A DNA stretch of 64,000 nucleotides, taken from assembly GCF_000165485.1 (NCBI RefSeq), contig NC_014623.1, forward strand, positions 2,127,501-2,191,500, written 5' to 3'. The notes below the pieces were generated by a model that did no database searches, was not told the DNA's origin, and worked only from the letters and a program-made list of their open reading frames with translations. The position numbers and the translations under genes were made by a program. The DNA comes from Stigmatella aurantiaca DW4/3-1. Its GTDB lineage: Bacteria; Myxococcota; Myxococcia; Myxococcales; Myxococcaceae. How positions within the stretch are numbered: position 1 is the stretch's first letter; the number at the start of each line of letters is the position of its first letter. This document shows positions 1-8,990 of this stretch, in pieces.

Positions 1-351
1 CGCGAACGCCGACAGGTGGACGTCGGTGAAGTCCATCTCCCCGGTGTGGATGCGCTTGCGCGAGGCGGCCGAGGACATGTACGGCCCGCGCTTGCGGATG
101 AAGGGGGCGAGCGGCCCCTCCACGTCCTCCGACAGCGAGGCGCCAGACAGCAGGGTGATGCGGGCGTCCGGGGCCGTCTGGGAGAAGTGGTACGCCAGGG
201 CGGGGAGGACCGTCTTGGGCTCACCCGACTTGGTGAAGCCGCTGATGGCGATGGTGTGGCCATCGGTGATGTGTTTCACCGCCTCTTCCACCGGAACCAC
301 CTTCGTCCGAAGGAAGGGGTTCTCGATGCGCTCCTGGAGCGTGCTCGTCAC
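1..351 (-). CDS. Acetyl-CoA hydrolase/succinate CoA-transferase family protein (3' part outside window)
   Basis: Only the first 117 codons are present; the gene runs off the left edge. The GTG start at 349-351 is set by an AGGAGG ribosome site 7 bases upstream (359-364 on the plus strand). The N-terminus has the layout of the acetyl-CoA hydrolase/transferase family: an ERIENPFLRTKV opening, then a DGHTIAISGFTKSGEPKTV stretch (substrate-binding loop of CoA-transferases), then LLSGASLSEDVEGPLA and a segment around MSSAASRKRIHTGE. Family members move CoA between acetyl-CoA, succinate or related short acids in the cytoplasm. The catalytic glutamate lies in the missing part, so the exact substrate cannot be judged. 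Confidence 0.8.
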   Translation of the reverse strand, partial: MTSTLQERIENPFLRTKVVPVEEAVKHITDGHTIAISGFTKSGEPKTVLPALAYHFSQTAPDARITLLSGASLSEDVEGPLAPFIRKRGPYMSSAASRKRIHTGEMDFTDVHLSAFA

Positions 352-365
352 GTGCGGGCCTCCTG

Positions 366-411
366 AAAAGAAAAACGGCGGGGGGGCTCGGATGCCGAAC
401 CCACCCCGCCG
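366..411 (-). terminator. Rho-independent terminator after the GH16 gene
   Basis: Read on the minus strand, a GC-rich stem (GGCGGGGTGGG pairing with CCCCCCCGCC) is followed directly by TTTTTCTTTTC. It lies 15 bases past the GH16 stop codon and just before the CoA-transferase ribosome site. It would end GH16 transcription before the CoA-transferase gene, which lies in the same direction. Confidence 0.7.
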
Positions 412-426
412 CTTGCGCTCACCCTA

Positions 427-1764
427 CTACTGCCACTGGAAGGCGCGCACGTAGTCGATCTCGAACACCTGCGGCGTCCGGGTGATGAGGTCCGCCGTGG
501 CCTGCGGCACGCCGTAGTACGGCTGGGTCGCCCCGTTGACGCCGGCCGGGTAGCCACCGCCCACCGCCAGGTTCAGGATGATGTACTGGGCCTTGTCATA
601 CTGCCAGGCGCCATACCGGGTGACCTCGGCCTTCGTCACGGTCCGGTAGAGGTTGCCGTCAACGAACCACTTGATTTCGGCGGGCGAGTACTCGACCCGG
701 TACGTGTGCCAGTTGTTGATCCCATTGCCGGCAGGGAACGTGTAGCGTCCGTTGATGGGCGTGTTGCCCGAGTAACCCGGGCCGTGCAGCGCCATGGAGA
801 CCCAGTCGCCGTAGCCGACGTTCTCCATGATGTCGAGCTCGCCGCAGTTCGGCCAGCCCACCGAGTTGATGTCGTGGCCCAGCATCCAGAAGGCCGGCCA
901 CAGGCCCGGGCCCACCGGCATCTTCAGCCGCGCCTCGACGGCGCCGTGGGTGAACTGCTTCTTGCCCGCGGTCTCCAGGCGGCCGGAGGTGAAGGGGTAG
1001 CCGTTGTTGTTCTCGCGGCGGGCGATGAGCTTCAGCGTGCCGTTGCTCACCTGCACGTTGTTGCCCGAGGTCGTGTACTGCTGCTGCTCGTTGTTGACGT
1101 GGACGTTGGTGATGTAGCTCCAGTTGGCGGTGTTCACGGCGGTGCCGTCGAACTCATCGCCCCAGATCTGCACCCACTTGCCGCCGCCGCCGCCGCCGCC
1201 ACCGCCCACGATGCCGATGGAGAACGCCTCCCAGCAGCCCGCGGTGGTGCGGTCCGCGTACAGCGGCGCGTTCGCCCCACGGTTCGTGTCGGTCGAGACG
1301 TACTTGCCGGTGCTCTTGGCAATCAGGCCGATGTTGCCGTCGGCGAACTCCACCCACGTGAAGCGCTCCCAGTCACCGATGGTGGTCCGGTCCGCGACGA
1401 GCCGGCCGGCCACGTTCGTGTCGGCCGAGACGTACTTCTGCGTCTCGCTGACGCGCAGCGCAATGGTGCCGCTGCCCGCGTCAACCACCTGGAAATGCTC
1501 CCAGCCGGCCGTCGTGGCGCGGTCCGCCACCAGGGGCGAGTTCGCGCCGAGGTTGCCGTCCGCGGAGACAAACTTCCCGGTCAGACAGGACTTGAGCCAA
1601 ATCGTTTGCCCGATGGGGGCCTTGACGGATTGCTTCGCCTCGCCCGTGGGCGCGGGCGCACTTTCGCCTTCGGGCGCGCACGCGGGGGCTCCCAGCAGCA
1701 TGCTGCCTACGCCCATCATCAGGACCCAACGGCTTCCCATCGCCTTTTTGAAGTTCAAAGCCAT
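427..1764 (-). CDS. Secreted GH16 beta-glucanase with N-terminal fascin-like domain
   Basis: The 445-residue protein starts at the ATG at 1764, behind AAGGAG; an upstream in-frame start at 1833 lacks such a site. A hydrophobic signal sequence ends in GAPAC, a weak lipobox, so it is secreted or lipid anchored. Three repeats of the type KYVSADTN...LVADRTT...WE (about residues 50-175) form a fascin-like beta-trefoil. A run of nine glycines follows. The catalytic domain (about residues 190-445) is GH16: it has the WGDEFDG opening, the GLWPAFWMLG segment and the active-site motif ELDIMENVG with its two glutamates. GH16 enzymes cut beta-1,3 or mixed beta-1,3/1,4 glucans, which suits an attack on fungal or algal walls. 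The family is clear; the substrate is inferred. Confidence 0.92.
   Translation of the reverse strand: MALNFKKAMGSRWVLMMGVGSMLLGAPACAPEGESAPAPTGEAKQSVKAPIGQTIWLKSCLTGKFVSADGNLGANSPLVADRATTAGWEHFQVVDAGSGTIALRVSETQKYVSADTNVAGRLVADRTTIGDWERFTWVEFADGNIGLIAKSTGKYVSTDTNRGANAPLYADRTTAGCWEAFSIGIVGGGGGGGGGKWVQIWGDEFDGTAVNTANWSYITNVHVNNEQQQYTTSGNNVQVSNGTLKLIARRENNNGYPFTSGRLETAGKKQFTHGAVEARLKMPVGPGLWPAFWMLGHDINSVGWPNCGELDIMENVGYGDWVSMALHGPGYSGNTPINGRYTFPAGNGINNWHTYRVEYSPAEIKWFVDGNLYRTVTKAEVTRYGAWQYDKAQYIILNLAVGGGYPAGVNGATQPYYGVPQATADLITRTPQVFEIDYVRAFQWQ
1181..1206. repeat. CCG trinucleotide run encoding the poly-Gly linker
   Basis: About nine tandem CCG triplets on the plus strand encode the nine glycines between the fascin-like and GH16 domains. 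Triplet slippage here would change linker length without a frameshift. Confidence 0.8.
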
Positions 1765-1903
1765 TCGACTCTCCTTAGGTGTATTGCGCGCCCAGCCAGA
1801 CCCTCGTGCTGTGACAAATCGCTGATACGCCAAGAAGATGGTTTTTACCAGTATTTCTTGTTGTCAAACGATAGCGGGTTTCGCTTTACCCGCTTGTGAG
1901 CGT

Positions 1904-3595
1904 TCACTTCACGTCCTCGCCGGTTTTCTTTTCGTACCAGCGGGTCGGCTGAAGAATCTGAATGTCGGTGCCCTGAGCCCCCGTCTCCACGCCCACGGCG
2001 AGGATTCCCATCTTCACCAGCAACACCGCTTGAGGTGGACCGCCGGAGCTCTCGGCCTGGCCTCGCAGCTCGAGCCCCTCTCCCTGGGCGTGCATCCGGT
2101 GCAGCTTCGCGCCGTGCGTTCCCAGGTTCACGGCCCCGGACAGCTCCAGGTTCCTGGCGGTGAGCAGGGGCGAGAGCCAGCCGGGCAGGGCCCCCTGGTG
2201 GGTGAGCAGCGCCACGAAGGGGGAGGCATTGGAGAACTTCCCGGAGAAACGGCCCTCGAAGGCGGGAGGGGCCAGGGTGAGCGTGGCTTCCGGAAAGGCC
2301 AGGGTGCCTTCCCAATTACGCGCTGCGTCTTCCTTTGTGTGCACCGAGATGTCCTGAAGTTGCATCTGGCTGCCGTGGAAGGTGAGCGTGTCCCGGCGGC
2401 TGAAGGCCAGCTTGCGCGCGTCGATGTTCACGAGGACGCGCCCCTCCATCGTCGCTCCGGCCCACTCGGCGTGGAGGGGCGCGGTGCGAACATCCAGGTG
2501 GACGTCCGGCAAGGGCTCATCCAGCCGGGGGGAGCGCGCGCCCAGCAGAACGAGCACCTCCGGGGTGGTCATGGACAGTGTCTCGCCCGCTTCCATCCGC
2601 ACGGGGGCGAGCGTGAGCTTCAATCCAAACCGGGTTTCGCCCCCTTCGCGCGGATACGCGTCCGCGAGGAGCTTCCACGGGGCCGTGACGTGCATGGGGC
2701 CCGAGCTCAGGGTGACCGGGCTCCCCGCGCCCTTGAGCACGGTGCCTGGGGCCAGGCGGCCCTCCTTCACCTGCACGTCCGCCTCCAGGCTCCCCGCGCC
2801 GCCCCGCAGGCGGACGTCGGTGATGCGCGAGAGGAGGGGCTTCAACTCCTCCAGCGCGGGGAGGGCGGCGGTGAACCGCAGGTGCCCTTCCTTCATCCCG
2901 CCCGTGAGATCAAACCCTCCTTGGGGCTCCTGGCGGAGCGCTTCGATGACGAAGCCCGCCGAGCCCTGCTCCACACGTGCCACGGTCTCGCCCTGGACGC
3001 GCAGCGCGCCGGGGCCCAGGCGCACCTGCACATTCTGTGCGGAGACGCGATGGCCGGGCACCAACTCCAGGCTTCCAGACGCCTCCTGAATGCCCGTGAG
3101 CTGCACTTCCTTCCAGTTCAGCTCGCGGACCTCGTGGATTCGCACGCCGTACAGCAGCACCTGCCAGGGGTCCGGAGAGGGGAGGCTCTTGGGGCTCGTG
3201 TCTTCTTCTGGCTCCGCCGGGGCGGGGGAGATGCGGACGTGCAGCCCGCGGATGTCCAACGACTCGGCCTCCAGCCGCCGCCGCAGGAGTGACACGAGCG
3301 ACAGGTCCACCGTCACGTCTTCCAGGTCGAGCTGCCAGAAGCCGCCGCGCTCGTCCTCTTGCCGCAGCTTCAGGTTCCGGACGTAGACGTCTCCGGGCAC
3401 CAGGCTCCAGGCCCGGCTCCAGGAGATGCTCGGGTGCCCATGGGTGGCGCGGTTGAGGAACGTGGCCAGCAGGCCGGTCACGAGCACGCTGTTGTAGAGC
3501 AGCTCCAGGACGATGAGCGCTCCGAGTCCCCACAACAGGGGACGCAGCCACCGTGCCCGGTGGTGGGAGGAGGGCTCGGCAGGGGGGGACCGCAT
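1904..3595 (-). CDS. Single-pass membrane protein with AsmA/YdbH-like beta-rich periplasmic region
   Basis: The 563-residue protein has a short basic N-terminus, one transmembrane helix (about residues 18-46, LLWGLGALIVLELLYNSVLV) and a long region of short beta-strands. That region is typical of AsmA/DUF748/YdbH-type proteins: it has phrases such as LESLDIRGLHVRIS-like strands, repeated 'GTLAFPEATLTL' strands and no enzyme motif. AsmA-like proteins span the periplasm and are linked to outer-membrane lipid or LPS traffic. The assignment is by fold style rather than a diagnostic motif. The ATG at 3595 was chosen because longer versions would run over the divergent lipoprotein gene; no good ribosome site is seen. 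It is 139 bases from the GH16 start and on the same strand. Confidence 0.6.
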   Translation of the reverse strand: MRSPPAEPSSHHRARWLRPLLWGLGALIVLELLYNSVLVTGLLATFLNRATHGHPSISWSRAWSLVPGDVYVRNLKLRQEDERGGFWQLDLEDVTVDLSLVSLLRRRLEAESLDIRGLHVRISPAPAEPEEDTSPKSLPSPDPWQVLLYGVRIHEVRELNWKEVQLTGIQEASGSLELVPGHRVSAQNVQVRLGPGALRVQGETVARVEQGSAGFVIEALRQEPQGGFDLTGGMKEGHLRFTAALPALEELKPLLSRITDVRLRGGAGSLEADVQVKEGRLAPGTVLKGAGSPVTLSSGPMHVTAPWKLLADAYPREGGETRFGLKLTLAPVRMEAGETLSMTTPEVLVLLGARSPRLDEPLPDVHLDVRTAPLHAEWAGATMEGRVLVNIDARKLAFSRRDTLTFHGSQMQLQDISVHTKEDAARNWEGTLAFPEATLTLAPPAFEGRFSGKFSNASPFVALLTHQGALPGWLSPLLTARNLELSGAVNLGTHGAKLHRMHAQGEGLELRGQAESSGGPPQAVLLVKMGILAVGVETGAQGTDIQILQPTRWYEKKTGEDVK

Positions 3596-3784
3596 CGGGT
3601 GCTTTTTGCAGGAGGGCCCCGTGCCCGCAAGCCGCGCGTGACGGAAGAACGGCCCAGGAGGCGCGAGTGTTGCCACGCCGACCTTCCTTCCCCGGGCTCT
3701 GGACAACGGCCGGCGGCATCCTACCTTCTGGCCCGCAACCGGCTCCGGTGGCTGAGGGGCCACAAGACATACAGGGAGAAGCAC

Positions 3785-3991
3785 ATGACGAAGAAGGCAC
3801 TGCTGGCGGTGGCGATGCTGGGAACCCTCGTGATGGGGGCGGGCTGCCACCGCAATACCAAGGAGAGCGCGAAGAACGACGTGGAGCGCGCCGCGGACAA
3901 GACCGAGGACGCCGCTGACGACGCCGGGGACAAGATCAAGGACACCGCCGAGGAAGCGGGGGACAAGATCGAGGACGCGACCGACAAGTAG
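3785..3991 (+). CDS. Small lipoprotein with charged amphipathic repeats
   Basis: The 68-residue protein begins MTKKALLAVAMLG and has a signal sequence ending GAGC, an imperfect lipobox. GGGAGAA stands before the ATG. The mature part is almost only Lys, Asp, Glu, Ala and Gly in three copies of an 11-residue unit, DKTEDAADDAG / DKIKDTAEEAG / DKIEDATDK. Such units form long amphipathic helices, as in LEA-like and YtxH-like stress proteins. The function is unknown; a membrane-surface or stress-protectant role is an inference. Confidence 0.75.
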   Translation: MTKKALLAVAMLGTLVMGAGCHRNTKESAKNDVERAADKTEDAADDAGDKIKDTAEEAGDKIEDATDK

Positions 3992-4117
3992 CCGCTGTCG
4001 CCCGTGCCGCCTTGAGGGCGTGTGGCTCCTCGAGGCGGTGCGGAAGCGCAGGCTTTACCAAGAAGTTCTGGGAAGAAGATACTTCGCGCGGTTCACCCCC
4101 GCAGAAGGAGTCTCCCC

Positions 4118-4453
4118 ATGAAGAAGGTCCTGAGTGTTGCGTTGCTGGCCGCTGGCTTCCTGGTGGCGTGTGGCACGGCCGCCGATCCGGCCGCTGCCCC
4201 CATGGCCCCCTCCGAGTCCGCGCTCCCCACGGTCACGGGCAATCCCGAGCCCGCGGCGTCCGAGGTCTCGGCCCAGGGCTGTGTGCAGCTCTACCGTCCC
4301 CGGTACATGACTTGGTGGACGGGGTTTCCGATCCAGGTGGATGGAGAAGTCGGCGCCTGTGAGACCCATGATGATTGCAGCACGAGCTGCTGGGGGCAGG
4401 AGAGCCCCTACCCCACGTACTCGGGCTTCTTCTACTGCACCCTCTGTAACTGA
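4118..4453 (+). CDS. Small cysteine-rich lipoprotein
   Basis: The 111-residue protein starts at an ATG with AAGGAG at 4105-4110. A signal peptide ends in the lipobox LVAC. An Ala/Pro-rich linker is followed by a compact C-terminal domain of about 60 residues with six cysteines (GC, GAC, DDC, TSC, YC, LC) and several Trp and Tyr, suggesting a disulfide-stabilised module. No known family was recognised. It lies 126 bases after another small lipoprotein on the same strand. Myxobacteria carry many such surface lipoproteins of unknown role. Confidence 0.75.
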   Translation: MKKVLSVALLAAGFLVACGTAADPAAAPMAPSESALPTVTGNPEPAASEVSAQGCVQLYRPRYMTWWTGFPIQVDGEVGACETHDDCSTSCWGQESPYPTYSGFFYCTLCN

Positions 4454-4464
4454 CGGGTGCGGGC

Positions 4465-6768
4465 TCAGCTCACGGGAGGAATCCGTGAGAGGGGCAGCTC
4501 GCGGACCCGCGTGCCCGTGAGCGCGAAGAGGGCGTTGGCGATGGCCGGGGCGACGGGTGGTACCCCGGGCTCGCCAATGCCCCCTGGCAGGGCCTCGCTG
4601 GGGACGATCTCGACGTTGATCTTTCGAGGCGCCTCGCCGATGCGCATCAGCCGGTAGTCGTGGAAGTTGGATTGCTGGACGGCGCCGCCCTTCATCGTGA
4701 TGGCACCGTACATCGCCACGCTCATGCCGAAGATGATCGAGCCCTCCATCTGGGAGCGCGCGCGGTCCGGGTTGATGACCGTGCCGGCATCGATGACGAG
4801 CCAGGCCTCGTCCACCGCGAGCTTGCCGCCGGGGCCCCGGATCACCGAGGCCACCACCGCCACGTAGCTCAGGAAGCTGCGGTGGGCCGCGAGGCCCAGC
4901 GCCCGGCCGTCCTTCTTCCGCTCATCCCACCGGGCCAACTGCGTGACGCGCTCGATGACGTTGCGCATCCGGCCCACGTCGATGGGGTGCTCTTCCAGGG
5001 GCCTGCCGTAGTTCCGGAGGCTCTTGATGCCCAGCGCCTCCAGGGTGTTGACCACCCGTGGCGGGCCGTACATCTCCAGCAGGACGTCCCGGGGGTCCTC
5101 GCCCCGGGTGTGGGCGATCTCATCGATGAAGGAGTTGACCGAGAACGCGTGGAAGATGTTGTAGACGGACCGGAGCCAGCCGATGCGCACGTGGGCGTTC
5201 GCCTCGCAGGCCTCCGCGCGCAGGTTGGGAACCGCCAGCGCCAGGTCCAGCACGCCCTGCTGCAAATCGCCCTCGGCCGGGCGGTTGACGGGCCCGAAGA
5301 TGGAGCCAATCGGCGGGAACGCCGTGCGGTGCCGCCAGGCGATGACCTTGCCCTGCGCGTCGAGCCCCGCGCTCAGGCGCTGGGTGCTGACGGCGTGGTA
5401 GTAGTCGTGCCGGATGTCGTCCTCGCGCGTCCACTGCACGCGCACGGGCACCCCGGCCTCCCGGGCCAGCAGGACGGCCTCGGAGACGAAGTCCGCCTTG
5501 GACTTGCGCCCGAAGCCTCCTCCCAGGAACGTCACGTGCACGGTGACCTTCTCGACGGGGAGCCCGAGCGCGCGCGCGGCCTCCGTGCGGGCCGCCTGCG
5601 GGTGCTGCGTGGGCGCCCACACCTCGCAGGTGCCGCCCTCGACGCGAGCGACCACGACGGGGGGCTCCATCGGCGCGTGTGAGAGGTGGGGCACGTAGTA
5701 CTCGGCCTCCACCACGCGCGCGGCCTGGGCCAGCGCGCCCTCGGCATCGCCGACGTTGCGGACCACGGTGCCGGGCGCGCGGACGGAGGCGAGCAGCTCC
5801 TGGCGGTACTGCTCGGAGTCGTAGGAAGCGTTCTCTCCATCCTCCCAGGTGATGTCGAGCGCGCCGCGGCCCTTCATCGCCGCCCAGGTGTTCTCCGCGA
5901 GGACGGCGATCCCGCCCCAGGATTGGAACTGGTAGGGCTTCGTGGGCACGGGCAGCTCGATGACGCGCTTCACCCCGGGCACCGCGAGCGCGCGGGCCGC
6001 GTCGAACCGGGCCACGCGGCCGCCCACGACGGGGGGCCGGGCGACCATCGCCGTGAGCATGCCGGGCAACCGGACGTCGGCGCCGAACACCGCGGTCCCG
6101 GTGACGTAGGCGGGCCCATCGATGAGGGGCAGGTGCTTGCCGACGCGGCGCAGCTCGTTCTTCGGGCGCAGTTTGACCTGATCGGCTTTGGGAACGCGCT
6201 GCTTGCTGGCCTCGAGCGCGAGCTCGCCGAAGCCGAGTGTGCGTTGGCTTCCGCGATGGACCACGACGTGGTCCACCGCCTCGCAGTCGTCGGGAGACAC
6301 CTTCCAGCGCTTCGCCGCGGCGGCGACGAGCATCGTGCGCGCGGTGGCGCCCACGCGGCGCATGTCCGTGTAGATGCCTCGCACGCTGTTCGAGCCGTCG
6401 GTGTTCTGGTCGCCGTAAATCGGATCGCCATCGGCCTGGAGGATCTTCACCTGGGCCATGTCCGCGCCCAGCTCATCGGCGATCAGCACGGGCAGCGAGC
6501 TGCGGATGCCCTGTCCCATCTCGGAGCGGTGGCAGACGATGGTGACCACGCCATCGGGAGCGACGTGCACGAAGGCGTTTGGGTTCAGGCCCGGGGCGGA
6601 TGTCTCCTGGGCCTTGGAGCCCGCCTTGGGCTTGGCCCCGGTTTGCCCCGAGGGCTCGGCTGCCAGGCCCTCGTTCGAGAAGAGGCCAAGGGCCAGGCCT
6701 CCCACGGACAGGTTCAAGCCCGCGAGGAAGGAGCGGCGGGCGATCAGCATGGGCTGCGTGTGGCTCAT
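4465..6768 (-). CDS. Molybdopterin-binding subunit of a xanthine oxidase-family hydroxylase (isoquinoline 1-oxidoreductase beta-like), Tat substrate
   Basis: The 767-residue protein is the size of IorB-like subunits. The N-terminus has a twin-arginine signal ([15 protein letters not shown]), implying export of the folded, cofactor-loaded enzyme. Molybdenum-cofactor motifs are present: [19 protein letters not shown] near residue 80, [13 protein letters not shown] in the middle and [19 protein letters not shown] near the C-terminus. The last carries the conserved active-site glutamate of the family. These enzymes hydroxylate aldehydes or N-heterocycles using water. It is the last gene of a three-gene operon, 7 bases after the 2Fe-2S subunit, which passes on the electrons. 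The true substrate cannot be read from sequence. Confidence 0.92.
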   Translation of the reverse strand: MSHTQPMLIARRSFLAGLNLSVGGLALGLFSNEGLAAEPSGQTGAKPKAGSKAQETSAPGLNPNAFVHVAPDGVVTIVCHRSEMGQGIRSSLPVLIADELGADMAQVKILQADGDPIYGDQNTDGSNSVRGIYTDMRRVGATARTMLVAAAAKRWKVSPDDCEAVDHVVVHRGSQRTLGFGELALEASKQRVPKADQVKLRPKNELRRVGKHLPLIDGPAYVTGTAVFGADVRLPGMLTAMVARPPVVGGRVARFDAARALAVPGVKRVIELPVPTKPYQFQSWGGIAVLAENTWAAMKGRGALDITWEDGENASYDSEQYRQELLASVRAPGTVVRNVGDAEGALAQAARVVEAEYYVPHLSHAPMEPPVVVARVEGGTCEVWAPTQHPQAARTEAARALGLPVEKVTVHVTFLGGGFGRKSKADFVSEAVLLAREAGVPVRVQWTREDDIRHDYYHAVSTQRLSAGLDAQGKVIAWRHRTAFPPIGSIFGPVNRPAEGDLQQGVLDLALAVPNLRAEACEANAHVRIGWLRSVYNIFHAFSVNSFIDEIAHTRGEDPRDVLLEMYGPPRVVNTLEALGIKSLRNYGRPLEEHPIDVGRMRNVIERVTQLARWDERKKDGRALGLAAHRSFLSYVAVVASVIRGPGGKLAVDEAWLVIDAGTVINPDRARSQMEGSIIFGMSVAMYGAITMKGGAVQQSNFHDYRLMRIGEAPRKINVEIVPSEALPGGIGEPGVPPVAPAIANALFALTGTRVRELPLSRIPPVS

Positions 6769-6775
6769 CGTGTCC

Positions 6776-7240
6776 TCACCCCTCCTCGGGCAGGCCCGCG
6801 GCCTTCTTCACGGCCGCGCGAATGCGCGTGTACGTGCCGCACCGGCACAGGTTGCCCGCCAGCGATTGGTCGATCTCGGCGTTGGTGGGCTTCGGCTTCT
6901 CGGCGAGCAGGGCCGCCGCGCTCATGAGCTGGCCCGCCTGGCAGAACCCGCACTGCGGCACGCCCAGGTCGACCCAGGCCCGTTGCAGCGGATGGCTTCC
7001 GTCCTTCGACAGCCCCTCGATCGTGGTGACCGAGCGATCGGCCGCACGGCGGACGGGCGTCACGCAGGCGCGGACCACCTGTCCATCCAGGTGGACGGTG
7101 CACGCCCCGCACAGGGCCTGGCCACAGCCGTACTTCGTTCCGGTCAGGCCGAGCACATCGCGCAGGGCCCAGAGCAGTGGCATCTCGGGATCGACGTCGA
7201 GTTCCTGGTCCACACCGTTGATACGGACTCGAATGGTCAT
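6776..7240 (-). CDS. (2Fe-2S) subunit of a molybdenum hydroxylase (isoquinoline 1-oxidoreductase alpha-like)
   Basis: The 154-residue protein has the two-cluster layout of this family. C39, C44, C47 and C59 form the plant-ferredoxin-type cluster ([10 protein letters not shown]). C97, C100, C132 and C134 form the second, helical-bundle cluster (QCGFCQAGQ and LCRCG). It transfers electrons from the Mo subunit encoded just downstream. The ATG at 7240 overlaps the stop of the upstream cytochrome gene by four bases (ATGA), indicating translational coupling. It has no signal peptide and probably travels through Tat with the Mo subunit. Confidence 0.95.
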   Translation of the reverse strand: MTIRVRINGVDQELDVDPEMPLLWALRDVLGLTGTKYGCGQALCGACTVHLDGQVVRACVTPVRRAADRSVTTIEGLSKDGSHPLQRAWVDLGVPQCGFCQAGQLMSAAALLAEKPKPTNAEIDQSLAGNLCRCGTYTRIRAAVKKAAGLPEEG

Positions 7241-7911
7241 GGCCTCGCCTCTTCGCTGGGGCACTCCGCGCCCGTGTGGACCCACGCCTCGATGATGGCG
7301 CCGAAGCGCTCTTGCGAGCCCGGCGCGGGCTCTCGTCCCGAGCCCGGGTGCCAGCCCCAGCCCACGAGCTCATCGTGCTTGTTGTGCTCGACGATTTCCT
7401 CCAGCGACTTGCCCCCATTGCGGGACTTGTCCTTCAACTGCTCGCAGATGGCCCGGGGCGTCTTGCCCACCCACGCCATCGACCTGGGCGCGACGTGCCA
7501 GTTTGGGGCCCCCGGCACCCGCGAGAACTCGAGGTTTCGATCCTGGTGACAGCCCGTGCACTGCATGCCGGCGACGCCGCGATCCTCCGGGCCTCGCGTG
7601 ACGGGCGGCTCGTGGACCTGTCCCTGGGTGCCCTGGAGGGGCGTGTCCCCCACGGGGTGGCAGTTGGCGCACCGGGGGTGGAGCAACACGCGGCTGGCCT
7701 CCAGGAAGAGCGCCCGGGAGCGCTGCTTCCGGTCCGAGATGACGCCAAACACCTCGGGGGCCCGCAGCTCGCCGGGGGCCACTGGGGGCAGGACATCCGG
7801 GGGAAGGGGGCCCGCTTCGGGGGGGCGTCGACTGCATCCGGCCGCCAGCAGGACCAGGACGGCCGTCCGGAGGGGGGCCGTGAACAAGTCGTGGGATGTC
7901 CAACGAAACAT
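7237..7911 (-). CDS. Lipoprotein c-type cytochrome with two haem motifs, electron acceptor of the Mo hydroxylase
   Basis: The 224-residue protein has a signal peptide ending in the lipobox AAGC (C26) and two c-type haem sites, CANCH (81-85) and CTGCH (118-122). It is first in the operon and overlaps the 2Fe-2S gene by four bases. Similar operons for exported isoquinoline-type oxidoreductases carry a membrane-bound cytochrome that feeds electrons to the respiratory chain; that role is inferred here. The start at 7911 was preferred to 7962 because the signal peptide begins there; a GGGGG run precedes it. Confidence 0.82.
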   Translation of the reverse strand: MFRWTSHDLFTAPLRTAVLVLLAAGCSRRPPEAGPLPPDVLPPVAPGELRAPEVFGVISDRKQRSRALFLEASRVLLHPRCANCHPVGDTPLQGTQGQVHEPPVTRGPEDRGVAGMQCTGCHQDRNLEFSRVPGAPNWHVAPRSMAWVGKTPRAICEQLKDKSRNGGKSLEEIVEHNKHDELVGWGWHPGSGREPAPGSQERFGAIIEAWVHTGAECPSEEARP

Positions 7912-8090
7912 GACCCCCGTATATGCCCTCAAAGGGGCCCTGTGCCGATGCTCCATGGACACGTGCCCAGAAGTTGACCTATTGGCTGGGATGGAAATTT
8001 CCCAGTCCTTCCAGCGGGTTGAGAGGGTTTAGAGGATAAGCCCACCTTCTGCTCTCCTCGGAGGAGGCCTGTCATGCGAGAACCCCGGAC

Positions 8091-8903
8091 ATGAGCAAGT
8101 GGTTGCTGTGGATGTTGCTGACCGCCTTCACCGGAAGGCCCTTGCTGTCGCTGGGGCTCCTGCTGGTGGGCCTCTGGGTGATGGACCGCTTCACCGTGCA
8201 GCTCCTCCCGAGCCCGGCCCGGTGGCTGGGCCGCTGGCGGAGGAGCGGGCAACTGGAGCGGATGATTCTCGCCAACGAGCATGACCGGCGGGCCCGGGCA
8301 GAGCTGGCGGAGCTGTGGATCGGCCGCGGGCTCTATGCGGAGGCGGCCGGGCTGCTCAAGCCCAACCTGGAGGCGGGCGACGAGGACGTGGACACGCTCT
8401 TCCTGCTGGGCGTGGCGTACCTGGGCGCGGGGCAGGTGGCCCAGGGGGAGCTGCTCCTGGACGAGGCGGCGAAGCTCGATGAGGACTTCCGCATGGGGGC
8501 CATCGACTTGGAGCGCGGGCGGCTGCGGCTGAAGAACGGGGACGCGAAGGGCGCGGTGGCGCCGCTGGAGCGCTTCGTGAAGAGCCGGCACGGCACGGTG
8601 GAGGGCCGGGTGTTGTTGGCCCGGGCCCTGGACCGCTCGGGGCGGGACGCCGAGGCCGCGCTCATGCGCGATGACGCCTGGAAGGAGTACGTCTCGGCGC
8701 CCAGGTTTCAGCGCAGGCGTGAGCGGATGTGGGCCTGGCGGGCCCGTCCGAGCCGGCCGCTGACCTACGTGGCGCTCGCGCTGGTGGCGATGACGCTCGG
8801 ATTTCAGCTGATGCGCCACCTGCCCTGGTCGATGGGGAACGCTGTCTACGGCAGACAAGCCCCTTCCCCTTACATGGCGGAAGAGGACGAGGGCTTCGAG
8901 TAA
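8091..8903 (+). CDS. Membrane protein with TPR repeats
   Basis: The 270-residue protein starts with a hydrophobic hairpin (about residues 3-35) and has a second membrane segment near residues 222-240 (LTYVALALVAMTLGFQL). Between them is a soluble domain of helical TPR-like units (for example LWIGRGLYAEAAGLLKPNLE and LFLLGVAYLGAGQVAQGELL). It resembles PilF/HemY-style TPR scaffolds, with no catalytic motif. It lies 87 bases before another TPR protein on the same strand. The role is probably assembly or protein contact at the inner membrane. Confidence 0.75.
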   Translation: MSKWLLWMLLTAFTGRPLLSLGLLLVGLWVMDRFTVQLLPSPARWLGRWRRSGQLERMILANEHDRRARAELAELWIGRGLYAEAAGLLKPNLEAGDEDVDTLFLLGVAYLGAGQVAQGELLLDEAAKLDEDFRMGAIDLERGRLRLKNGDAKGAVAPLERFVKSRHGTVEGRVLLARALDRSGRDAEAALMRDDAWKEYVSAPRFQRRRERMWAWRARPSRPLTYVALALVAMTLGFQLMRHLPWSMGNAVYGRQAPSPYMAEEDEGFE

Positions 8904-8990
8904 GCGCCGAGCTTTTCGTGCTTCGCGGATTGTTTCATTCCAGTCAGGTTTCATACACTCCAGGCTTCCATCCCCGACGAGGCCATCGCG

